Of a stretch of 32,279 bases of DNA, positions 8,019 to 15,381 are shown in pieces (the stretch's first letter is position 1; the number at the start of each line of letters is the position of its first letter). The translations under genes were made by a program, and so were the position numbers. This stretch comes from CAZLBV01 sp964557845 (lineage in GTDB: Bacteria > Acidobacteriota > Aminicenantia > Aminicenantales > Aminicenantaceae). The DNA is taken from positions 1-32,279 of the forward strand of contig CAZLBV010000129.1 in NCBI GenBank assembly GCA_964557845.1. Direction: 5' to 3'. Under the pieces are notes generated by a model. The model was given only the letters and a program-made list of their open reading frames with translations, made no database searches and was not told the origin of the DNA.

Positions 8019-10079
8019 TTAATCTGGATTATTCGACGAGGGCACCAAGAGTATTCGTCGTAAAATAGGATCGACTGCAGCCAGAATATATGTACCCCAT
8101 TGTCCATACTGAATAACCGAACCAGTCCTTTTATCCTTCATAGTGAGATCGCTTTTTTTAAACCTATAATACCCTTTCAGATCTTCCACGGAAACAAATC
8201 CCTCTACAAAATAATTGTCTAATTCGACCACAATTCCTTTTCTATGGATCCCAACCACAATACCAGTCACTTCATCCCCCAACTTCTTTTTTAGAAACCG
8301 AAATATCCTCCATTCCAAAAGATCCCGCTCGGCTTTATCCGCACGTCTTTCTCTATCCGTGGAATGGACTGCGATCTCCGCAAGATGAAAAGTTTTATTT
8401 TTTCCTCCACAGAGGACTTGTTTAAGGATTCTGTGAACAACCAGATCCGGATACCTTCGGATAGGTGAAGTAAAATGGGTATAGCACTTTTTTGCCAAAC
8501 CGAAGTGACCCTTATTTTCAGGAGAATATACGGCCAGCCGTAGGCTTCTGAGAATTTCCACCAACAACAATTTTTTTTCAGGCCTTCCCTCCAATCTATC
8601 TATGATCTTTTGAAGGTCTTGTGATCGAACTTTTCTCCCTCCGGGAAGGGCAAGACCAAAGAATGCTAATAATTCCCTTAAACGATTCAGATCCTCCGGA
8701 TCCGGTGGAGGATGAACTCGGTATATCAATTCATATCCTCTTTCAAAGAGATATGTCGCCACTGCTTCATTGGCAGCAACCATAAATTCCTCTATTATCT
8801 GATGGGCTTCATTCCTTTCGAGGGGAACTATCTCAGCGAGCAGAGCGTCTTTATAGATCAGATCAGGTTCAACCAAGTCAAAATCAAGACTGCCGGCTTT
8901 CCGGCGTTTCTCCCTTAAAATGGTTGATAGATCATTCATAAGGAATACATCCGCAGCAATATGTGAGTATTTGCTTATCTCTTCCTGATCCTGTTTTATT
9001 ATTTTAAATACTGCATTATAAGTCATCCTCTCACAGGTTCGAATACACGAAGGATAAAGCTTCTTGTTCACTATATTGCCACTGAGATCGATCTCCATGA
9101 CTACAGAAATTGTCAGTTTCTCTTCTCTTGGTCTCAGGCTGCATATATAGTCAGATAATTTCTCCGGCAGCATGGGGAGGACCAAATCAGGAAAATATAT
9201 GCTGGTTCCTCTCTCAAAAGCTTCTTTATCCAGAAAACTTTCTTCAGGAACATAATGAGAGACATCGGCAATATGAACACCAAGTAAAAAATTTCCTGAA
9301 TCCAGTTTTTTTATACTTACGGCATCATCAAAATCACGAGCATCCTCACCATCAATGGTCATACTTGTCCACGAGCGAAAATCTTTTCTTCCTCTTCTGT
9401 CTTCAGAGTCACATTTGGCAGAAATCCCTTCAGTTTCCTTTAAGGTTTCTTCCAAGAACTCCCAGGGCAAATGATATTTTTCTATGATCGCCTTGACATC
9501 AACCCCTGGTTCATCCTGATTTCCCAGAATCTTTAGAACTTTATAGGAATCTCGCTCGACCAGAACAATGCTGCCCTCTGTTAAGGATTTTGCCTCCTCA
9601 GAACTAAAGAGTGATGTTCTTTCCTCAGGAGAATCTAAAGGAACAAAAAAAGGGGTGTAGCCCTGGATCTGAATAATACCGATCAAATTGGACCGTTCTT
9701 TTTTAAGTATCTTAATAATTCTACCTTCCAGTTTTCCTCGTTTTCCAGAAGGCTTAAAGATGACTTCCACTACATCCCCGGTTATAGCTTTGAGTTTGAA
9801 CCGAAGGGGGATAAAAATGTCATCTTCCCCCGAGAAAGGCTTTACAAATCCATATCCTCTTAAAGCAGCAGTAAAAATTCCCTGGGTAATATTAGTTCTT
9901 GGTTGTACATAATACTTTCTTTTAAGTCTAAAAACCGCCCCTTGATTTTCAAGCTCATTAATTTTTCTCTCCAGGATTATTTTTTCTTTCCGGTTTAAAT
10001 TCAATTCGCGGGCTATTTTCTGGAGGCTTAACCCGGTTTTACGCCTGGAAAGGAGGGACAATATTTTTTTTTCTAACAT
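8019..10079 (-). CDS. rnr: Ribonuclease R (RNase II/R family 3'-5' exoribonuclease)
   Basis: RNase R degrades structured RNA processively in the 3'-5' direction in the cytoplasm. Domains in order are an N-terminal winged helix (about 1-58), OB-fold cold-shock domains (about 65-190), the catalytic RNB domain from about 230, and a C-terminal S1 domain (about 605-680, GDEVTGIVVGIHRKGIVVEL). The metal-binding aspartates are in DGEDARDFDDAV (243-254). The 686-aa length is somewhat shorter than the E. coli protein but usual for many phyla. It starts at ATG with AAAAGG upstream and begins 16 bp after the unknown 216-aa gene. It is followed 15 bp later by the SelB-like RNA-binding gene, so the two proteins may act on the same RNAs. 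Confidence 0.95.
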   Translation of the reverse strand: MLEKKILSLLSRRKTGLSLQKIARELNLNRKEKIILERKINELENQGAVFRLKRKYYVQPRTNITQGIFTAALRGYGFVKPFSGEDDIFIPLRFKLKAITGDVVEVIFKPSGKRGKLEGRIIKILKKERSNLIGIIQIQGYTPFFVPLDSPEERTSLFSSEEAKSLTEGSIVLVERDSYKVLKILGNQDEPGVDVKAIIEKYHLPWEFLEETLKETEGISAKCDSEDRRGRKDFRSWTSMTIDGEDARDFDDAVSIKKLDSGNFLLGVHIADVSHYVPEESFLDKEAFERGTSIYFPDLVLPMLPEKLSDYICSLRPREEKLTISVVMEIDLSGNIVNKKLYPSCIRTCERMTYNAVFKIIKQDQEEISKYSHIAADVFLMNDLSTILREKRRKAGSLDFDLVEPDLIYKDALLAEIVPLERNEAHQIIEEFMVAANEAVATYLFERGYELIYRVHPPPDPEDLNRLRELLAFFGLALPGGRKVRSQDLQKIIDRLEGRPEKKLLLVEILRSLRLAVYSPENKGHFGLAKKCYTHFTSPIRRYPDLVVHRILKQVLCGGKNKTFHLAEIAVHSTDRERRADKAERDLLEWRIFRFLKKKLGDEVTGIVVGIHRKGIVVELDNYFVEGFVSVEDLKGYYRFKKSDLTMKDKRTGSVIQYGQWGTYILAAVDPILRRILLVPSSNNPD

Positions 10080-10095
10080 TAAAACCTTTTCTAAC

Positions 10096-10746
10096 TCAAT
10101 AATAGAATACAGATAAATAAGGGACCTTATATTTTTTCCTAATATGTTTGATCCATTTTATCCGGAATATTTCCTGGATCTCCCTTTCTTTTTTTTCCTT
10201 ATGCTCGATCCTGATCCCTTCCAAAAATCTCTCCTTTTCCTTTTCTGTTCCATGGTCTAAAAGGATTTTTTCTACTTCAGTATCAGCCTTTTCCAGCAGA
10301 TCTTCGTCTATATTCTCCCGCCTTAATAATTCCTGTGCCTGGAGGAAGACATGATTAAGCCCGCAAATCTCACCGGGGATCTGTTTCGTGAATCGATCAA
10401 CCTCTCGTTTCAAATTAATGATCGATTCATCTTTATAGGCAAAATTGTAGTTTTCTCCTACCTTCCTGTCTTGGTATAGTTTAAAAGCTTCCAAAACTTT
10501 AAAGTCACACTGAGTCAATCTTAATATTCTTTTTTTCTGAAAAGATTTATTCCGGATTCCGTCAAAAGTATTCCTTATCCCTTCCAGAACTATTCTCTGC
10601 GGGATACCCATAGATACCCACTTGCTTAAAGTGGAGAATTCAGAAGGGGAAAGAAAGAAAGGGGCCCCCCGAAGTTCAAAAAAAAACCTGGCTGCTGTCT
10701 GGAAGTACTGGCTTTTGTTTCTATGGTTCATAATTATTTTGATCAA
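10096..10746 (-). CDS. Unknown protein, helical and charged, in the valS-rnr run
   Basis: I do not recognise this protein of up to 216 aa. It is mainly helical. An aromatic N-terminal part (YFQTAARFFFELRGAPFFLS) is followed by a segment that could be a helix-turn-helix-like fold (SEFSTLSKWVSMGIPQRIVLEGI). The C-terminal half is strongly charged and coiled-coil-like, rich in E, K and R, and ends in a basic aromatic tail. There are no membrane segments and no cysteine motifs. The start is uncertain: the TTG at 10746 and an ATG five codons further in both lack a good ribosome binding site. It lies between coaX (74 bp away) and rnr (16 bp). Its position and charge fit a nucleic-acid-associated role, but this is only a guess. 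Confidence 0.6.
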   Translation of the reverse strand: MIKIIMNHRNKSQYFQTAARFFFELRGAPFFLSPSEFSTLSKWVSMGIPQRIVLEGIRNTFDGIRNKSFQKKRILRLTQCDFKVLEAFKLYQDRKVGENYNFAYKDESIINLKREVDRFTKQIPGEICGLNHVFLQAQELLRRENIDEDLLEKADTEVEKILLDHGTEKEKERFLEGIRIEHKEKKEREIQEIFRIKWIKHIRKKYKVPYLSVFYY

Positions 10747-10820
10747 AGTATCAGCGTATCATGTTTCCAATAAATGAAAAAGAGAAATCCTTAATTCACA
10801 CGAGATCCAGGTACCTACAC

Positions 10821-11588
10821 TTAACTGCGGTTTTTAGCATGTATAATTCTCAATCCTTCCAGCACTAGAAATGGTTCAAAACCGGAAATATCGTCGAGTT
10901 CAGGTATTATCAGAGAGGCAAATCCTCCGGTTACAATGACTTTAGCTTTTTTCCCTATTTCATTTTTGATGACTTCTATGATCTTGGAAACCAAACCTAT
11001 ATAACCAAAATATAATCCAGACTGCATGCTAGCAACAGTTGTCCGTCCGACAGCCTGTTTGGGTTTTACAATCTCAATTCTAGGAAGTTTTGCTGTTTTA
11101 AGATACATGGATTCTGCGGCGCTTTGGATCCCAGGGGCGATCGCACCTCCAAGATACTCTCCTTTTCCTGAGACCGCATCAAACGTTGTGGCCGTCCCAA
11201 AATCAACTACCACAACCGGCCCACCAAATTTTTCGAAAGCCGCCAACGAAGCCACTATTCTGTCCGCTCCCACTTCGGCCGGGTGTTCATATAGAATGGA
11301 AAGTCCGGTTTTTAATCCCGGTCCTACAATCATAGGTCTAATTTTAAAAAGGTCGCGGCTCAGGCTTTGAAAAACAGGAGTAAGCGGCGGAACTACACTA
11401 GAGATAATAATCTCATTTATTTCCGAAGCTTTAATATCACTCAGGGCAAATAACTCCATAAGCAAAATTTTGTATTCATCGCAGGTCTTTTCCCGGTCAG
11501 ATTTGATCTTCCATGGTTTATGCAGTTTTTTACCCGAAAAAACTCCCATCGCAATGTTTGTATTCCCGATATCAATAGCCAACAGCAT
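10821..11588 (-). CDS. coaX: Type III pantothenate kinase
   Basis: CoaX phosphorylates pantothenate, the first step of coenzyme A synthesis. The 255-aa length fits the type III family. Visible motifs are DIGNTN at 6-11 (phosphate-binding loop of the acetate-kinase/ASKHA fold), GADRIVAS at 107-114 and VDFGTATT at 128-135. I start the gene at the ATG at 11588, not at the earlier in-frame ATG at 11606. AAGGGG at 11595-11600 is correctly spaced for the inner ATG, and family members normally begin MLLxIDxGNTN. It follows valS by 38 bp in the same direction. Confidence 0.94.
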   Translation of the reverse strand: MLLAIDIGNTNIAMGVFSGKKLHKPWKIKSDREKTCDEYKILLMELFALSDIKASEINEIIISSVVPPLTPVFQSLSRDLFKIRPMIVGPGLKTGLSILYEHPAEVGADRIVASLAAFEKFGGPVVVVDFGTATTFDAVSGKGEYLGGAIAPGIQSAAESMYLKTAKLPRIEIVKPKQAVGRTTVASMQSGLYFGYIGLVSKIIEVIKNEIGKKAKVIVTGGFASLIIPELDDISGFEPFLVLEGLRIIHAKNRS

Positions 11589-11626
11589 TGGATACCCCTT
11601 TATCATAATTTCGGAATGATTTTATG

Positions 11627-14269
11627 TTAATTGGAATAACCGCCTATTTCCTCTAAACTTTTATGGATCTTTATTTTTCTTTCTTGATAGTCTTCCAGCC
11701 TCTTTTTATTTTTTTCGACCACCTCTGCCGGCGCTTTGTTTATGAAATTTTCATTTTCCAGCCTCTGGTTTATTATCTCGATCTCTTGGTCAACTTTATC
11801 TAATTCCTTTTTCAGTCTTTGTTTCTCCTGGTCCAAATTGAGGGCATCTTCTTCGAGAGGAAGGGCTAATTCCCATGACCCGGCAATTCCTTTAAGAACC
11901 TTTACCTTGGGATCAAATTCCCCAGGAAATTCAATACTTGATATCCCAGCCAAATCCTCGATATATTTGCGGTACCGTATGATGATTTCCCTTCCAGACT
12001 CCCCATGGGTATTCATCCATAGGACCATTTTTTCCCGGGGAGGAATACGATTTTCAGCCCTAACCGTTCTGATCTCAGTAATGATTGTCTGAATGAGGTT
12101 CATATGTTTTTCCGCTTCGGTATCCTTTCTTTTTTCATCGGGAAGCGGAAAATCAGCCTGCGCCAAGGATTTTCCCGAAACCGGCAAATACTGCCATATC
12201 TCTTCAGTCACAAAAGGCATGAAGGGATGGAGCAGCCGCAGGATTTTATCCAAAACATCCATCAGGACTGCTTGACTCGTCTTATTTCCTTCCTTTAATT
12301 GTGATTTTACAAGTTCTATATACCAGTCACAAAATTCATGCCAAATAAAATGATAGAGCTTATCAGAAGCCTCATAAAACTTATATTCTGTAAGGGATTC
12401 ATTTATTTCCGTTATTATTTGATTCAGCCTGCTTTTTATCCAACGGTCGACTAAGGTTAATTCATTTTGCTTTTCTGAGACATCTCCATCTAGATTCATT
12501 AATACAAACCGGGCTGCATTCCAGATCTTGTTGACAAAGGTCCGGTATCCGGCCATTCTATCCTCAGAAAGGGAAATATCCATCCCAGGGACAGCCAGTG
12601 CAGCCAACGTGAATCTTAAGGCATCTGTTCCATATTTTTCTATCATTTCCAGAGGATCAATAATATTTCCCTCTGATTTACTCATCTTTCTTTTTTTAAA
12701 ATCTCTGACCAATCCATTGATAAAAATATCTCTGAACGGGATATCCTTCATAAATTTCATGCCCATCATTATCATTCTGGCTACCCAGAAAAATATGATA
12801 TCAAAACCGGTTGCCATTAGATCAGTCGGGTAAAATATCTTCAAATCTTCGGTCCTATCAGGCCAACCCATAGTTCCGAAAGGCCAAAGTGCGGAGCTGA
12901 ACCAGGTATCAAGCACATCCTCATCTTGATGAATATTATTGCTTTTGCAGCTTGAACATTCCTTCGGGGTATCAATGGATACAATAATCTCTCCGCAATC
13001 CTCGCAGTACCAGGCCGGTATACGGTGTCCCCACCAGAGCTGCCTGGAGATACACCAGTCATGAATATTGTACATCCATTCAAAGTAAGTTTTTGTCCAG
13101 TTAGAGGGAATAAAACGGATACGGCCTTCTTCCACTACTTTAATAGCTGCTTCAGCCAGGGGAGCAATCTTTACAAACCACTGCCATGACAAATGGGGTT
13201 CGCTCATGGTTTGACAGCGGTAACAGTGTCCCACATTATGCTGATAATCCTCTATCTTCTCAAGCAGCCCCCGCTCATCAAGCATGGAAACAACTTTGTC
13301 CCTGCATTCGAAACGGTCTAATCCTTTAAAAGCCTCACCGGCATCATTGGTCATCTTTCCGGAACCATCAATAACTATAATCTGTTCGAGGTTATGTTTT
13401 TTCCCTATCTCGAAATCAACCGGATCATGCGCCGGTGTGACTTTAACCGCCCCTGTACCAAATTCCATCTCTACCATTTCATCTTTGATGACGGGTATCA
13501 CTCTTTGAGTTAAGGGCAGGGCAACCTTCTTTCCATGAAAAGCTTGGAATCGTTTATCCTCAGGATGGACGGCCACTGCAGTATCACCTAACATCGTTTC
13601 CGGCCGGGTAGTCGCAACAGTTAAGAACTCATCTGAATCAAAAACAGGGTATTTGATATAATATAGTTTCGCACTCAGCTGTTTATGTTCGATCTCAATA
13701 TCGGAAAGGACCGTACCGCAGTGGGGGCAGCGATTGACCAGATAATAATCCCGGTATACCAATCCTTCCTTGTACAATTCGACAAAAACTGTTTTAACCG
13801 CTCGGGAAAACCCCTCATCCAGTGTAAACCTCTCTCTCGTCCAATCAAGGGAAGCGCCCAGTCTTTTTAACTGGTGCATAATAACTCCGCCGTACTTCTC
13901 TTTCCAATCCCAGGCGAGCTCTAAAAAACGCTCCCTCCCCAGCTTTTCACGATTTAATCCTTTTCCCTCGAGGCTCTTCTCGATCACATTATGGACAGCA
14001 ATACTGGCATGATCAGCCCCAGGAAGCCAGAGCACATTAAAACCCAGCATCCTTTTCCATCGCACAATAATATCAGGAAGAGTGAAACATAGGGCATGCC
14101 CCATATGCAGAGATCCGGTTACATTGGGAGGAGGGAGTACTATAGAAAACTTTTCCTTTGAAGAGGGGACTTCCGGCGTAAAGATATTCTTTTCAACCCA
14201 ATAATGCGACCACTTGTCCTCTACCGGTTTCGGGTCATAGGATTTGTCTAAAACAGTCTTTTCTTTCAT
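11627..14269 (-). CDS. valS: Valyl-tRNA synthetase
   Basis: ValS charges tRNA-Val with valine and edits misactivated threonine. The 880-aa class I enzyme shows the HIGH-type motif HMGH (55-58) in PPPNVTGSLHMGHAL and KMSKS (528-532). Between them lies the inserted editing domain (about 205-350, with TTRPETMLGDTAVAVHP). CxxC pairs at 181-184 and 422-425 are zinc-binding-like. The anticodon-binding helical domain and a C-terminal coiled coil (about 805-875, typical of ValS) complete it. It starts at ATG with AGAGG upstream and heads the minus-strand run valS-coaX-unknown-rnr-SelB-like. No T-box leader is seen; a palindrome at the predicted transcription start is described separately. Confidence 0.97.
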   Translation of the reverse strand: MKEKTVLDKSYDPKPVEDKWSHYWVEKNIFTPEVPSSKEKFSIVLPPPNVTGSLHMGHALCFTLPDIIVRWKRMLGFNVLWLPGADHASIAVHNVIEKSLEGKGLNREKLGRERFLELAWDWKEKYGGVIMHQLKRLGASLDWTRERFTLDEGFSRAVKTVFVELYKEGLVYRDYYLVNRCPHCGTVLSDIEIEHKQLSAKLYYIKYPVFDSDEFLTVATTRPETMLGDTAVAVHPEDKRFQAFHGKKVALPLTQRVIPVIKDEMVEMEFGTGAVKVTPAHDPVDFEIGKKHNLEQIIVIDGSGKMTNDAGEAFKGLDRFECRDKVVSMLDERGLLEKIEDYQHNVGHCYRCQTMSEPHLSWQWFVKIAPLAEAAIKVVEEGRIRFIPSNWTKTYFEWMYNIHDWCISRQLWWGHRIPAWYCEDCGEIIVSIDTPKECSSCKSNNIHQDEDVLDTWFSSALWPFGTMGWPDRTEDLKIFYPTDLMATGFDIIFFWVARMIMMGMKFMKDIPFRDIFINGLVRDFKKRKMSKSEGNIIDPLEMIEKYGTDALRFTLAALAVPGMDISLSEDRMAGYRTFVNKIWNAARFVLMNLDGDVSEKQNELTLVDRWIKSRLNQIITEINESLTEYKFYEASDKLYHFIWHEFCDWYIELVKSQLKEGNKTSQAVLMDVLDKILRLLHPFMPFVTEEIWQYLPVSGKSLAQADFPLPDEKRKDTEAEKHMNLIQTIITEIRTVRAENRIPPREKMVLWMNTHGESGREIIIRYRKYIEDLAGISSIEFPGEFDPKVKVLKGIAGSWELALPLEEDALNLDQEKQRLKKELDKVDQEIEIINQRLENENFINKAPAEVVEKNKKRLEDYQERKIKIHKSLEEIGGYSN

Positions 14270-14356
14270 TTCTCAACCTCTGGAATATAACCGATCAGGT
14301 TATTGGATTTACTCGCTCGTCAATCTAAATGAGGTCATAAAATTTTGATCATCAAT

Positions 14357-14379
14357 GGATGATCATCCGTTATTTTAAC
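14357..14379 (-). promoter_or_regulatory. Possible valS promoter with operator-like palindrome
   Basis: On the minus strand an extended -10 motif TGTTAAAAT (hexamer TAAAAT at 14377-14372) lies about 100 bp before valS. Directly downstream, where transcription would start, is the perfect 12-bp palindrome GGATGATCATCC (14357-14368). A second TGATCATC copy occurs on the plus strand at 14346-14353. No convincing -35 hexamer is present, as expected for an extended -10 promoter. Repressor binding at the start site is inferred. Confidence 0.4.
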
Positions 14380-14400
14380 AATTTTGGTGTTTTTTTTCTT

Positions 14401-14424
14401 CAATTATTTCGATCTGAATAATTG
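14401..14424. repeat. Perfect 8-bp inverted repeat behind the pseudo-receiver gene
   Basis: CAATTATT and AATAATTG are separated by eight bases, directly after the stop codon of the gene at 14427. Read in the gene's direction the stem is followed by an A-run, not a T-run, so it is not a standard intrinsic terminator. It may stabilise the mRNA end. Confidence 0.45.
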
Positions 14425-14426
14425 AT

Positions 14427-14987
14427 TTAGCTAGATTTTTCTTTCTTATTTTCTTCAATCAGGGCTGCTCTGATTCTTTTTTCTATGCCTTTCTCAATTT
14501 CGCGGATCTTTCTATCGATCATCCTTTCAATTTTATCCTCAATTTCTACCGTCGATTCATCCCCCAGTCTAATTTCTGCTTGCGAAGGCAGCTCCTCCGG
14601 CAGAGTTGCTGGATCTTTTCTGCTCTCTATGAGCTCCCGGACATAAGAAACCAAGCCCTTTGAATCAAAGGGCTCTGTAAACACACCGTCATAACTCAAA
14701 CCGGATAATTTACTCGCGTCGAATACATCAAACGCTCCCTTTAGAAATATCATCGGAACAGATTGAAAATCATCCTTGTCCCGAATGATCTTTGCGATCT
14801 CATAACCGTCCTTACCAGGGATAAACGCGTTAAGTAGAACAGCATCAAATTTCAGATTAGATAACTCAAAGATTAATTCATCACCATTACCGAAAAAGCG
14901 GATACTGAATTCTGACTCGGGAAAAGCAATCTTTATAATTTCCCTGACTGAAACACTATTTTCAGCCACTATCAATCTGTACGTCAT
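14427..14987 (-). CDS. Pseudo-receiver (CheY-like) protein with C-terminal coiled coil
   Basis: The first about 120 residues have the receiver-domain pattern (DAVLLNAFIPGKDGYEIAKIIR, then VPMIF and TEPFD). Every key phosphorylation residue is changed: the acidic pair is E9-N10, the phospho-acceptor Asp is Asn53, the Thr/Ser position is Lys83 and the conserved Lys is Glu105. It therefore should not be phosphorylated in the normal way. Residues about 145-180 are a charged, heptad-like helix (IEDKIERMIDRKIREIEKGIEKRI), suggesting oligomerisation or partner binding; no DNA-binding domain is present. I choose the ATG at 14987 because GGGAGGA lies just upstream, giving 186 aa. An upstream in-frame TTG at 15008 is less likely. 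No histidine kinase is nearby. Such domains in FrzS-type proteins act as protein-protein modules. Confidence 0.82.
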   Translation of the reverse strand: MTYRLIVAENSVSVREIIKIAFPESEFSIRFFGNGDELIFELSNLKFDAVLLNAFIPGKDGYEIAKIIRDKDDFQSVPMIFLKGAFDVFDASKLSGLSYDGVFTEPFDSKGLVSYVRELIESRKDPATLPEELPSQAEIRLGDESTVEIEDKIERMIDRKIREIEKGIEKRIRAALIEENKKEKSS

Positions 14988-15014
14988 TGTATCCTCCCAC
15001 AAGCTCAATGATCA

Positions 15015-15043
15015 AAATTACACCAATCCTTCTTTAGAGTCAA
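15015..15043 (-). promoter_or_regulatory. Likely promoter of the pseudo-receiver gene
   Basis: On the minus strand TTGACT (15043-15038) is followed after exactly 17 bp by TAATTT (15020-15015). The -35 is near consensus and the -10 is weak. The predicted start is about 20 bases before the ATG, leaving room for its GGGAGGA ribosome binding site. Confidence 0.45.
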
Positions 15044-15381
15044 TGCTATTCATTTTGACCCATTTACATCACATCCCGCCTTATTTAAGGAGGCGTAATT
15101 ACGACAATCCATTACGAATGTGCAATGAGCCTGGGTCATTAGCGGCCCGAGGTTGGTGCATTTGCGAGGTGCAGGCAGGTGAAAATGTAGTGAACTACCT
15201 TGAACCTGCCAAGCTGATGCAAATGTGCCGAGATCGGGTCGCCCGTAGGGTAAAAGAGGCTGATATTAAACTAGACCAGCTTGATGATCGTTTCCAGTTA
15301 TAATCTTCATGAAATTAATCATGTTACAATTGAAAAATGGATTGATTTATAAATCAGCCTATTTTACTAATGACTCAGAAT
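15044..15381. other. Gene-poor patch of higher GC, possibly a remnant
   Basis: This 338-bp gap separates the pseudo-receiver gene from the end of dnaE. Bases about 15101-15240 are clearly richer in G+C (76 of 140, about 54%) than the neighbouring genes. One plus-strand frame is open from 15043 to 15303 (86 codons). Its end, DRVARRVKEADIKLDQLDDRFQL read in part, has a natural protein look, but there is no usable ribosome binding site at its start and I cannot name a family. It may be a decayed insertion or the 3' part of a lost gene. Bases 15343-15356 form a perfect 14-bp palindrome (TGATTTATAAATCA) behind dnaE, followed on the minus strand by a short T-run; it is a weak terminator candidate. 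Confidence 0.45.
15174..15210. repeat. Nested inverted repeats (structured RNA or DNA element)
   Basis: The outer arms GGCAGGT (15174-15180) and ACCTGCC (15204-15210) are perfectly complementary. Inside them GTAGT (15187-15191) and ACTAC (15194-15198) form a second perfect stem around GA. The two stacked stems lie within the GC-rich patch. There is no T-run, so this is not a terminator. It could be part of a small structured RNA or of a mobile-element end. Confidence 0.4.

Noticed and set aside
9030..9045. tRNA T-loop-like GGTTCGAAT
   Set aside because: It is inside rnr, and no cloverleaf arms can be formed around it.
6927..10079. Frameshifted full-length selB
   Set aside because: The sequence upstream of the SelB-like gene is an intact rnr with its S1 domain; no G-domain motif is found in any frame there.
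15043..15303. Firm call of an 86-aa plus-strand gene
   Set aside because: There is no usable ribosome binding site before its first start, no family is recognised, and it may be a remnant; it is described only as part of the intergenic patch.
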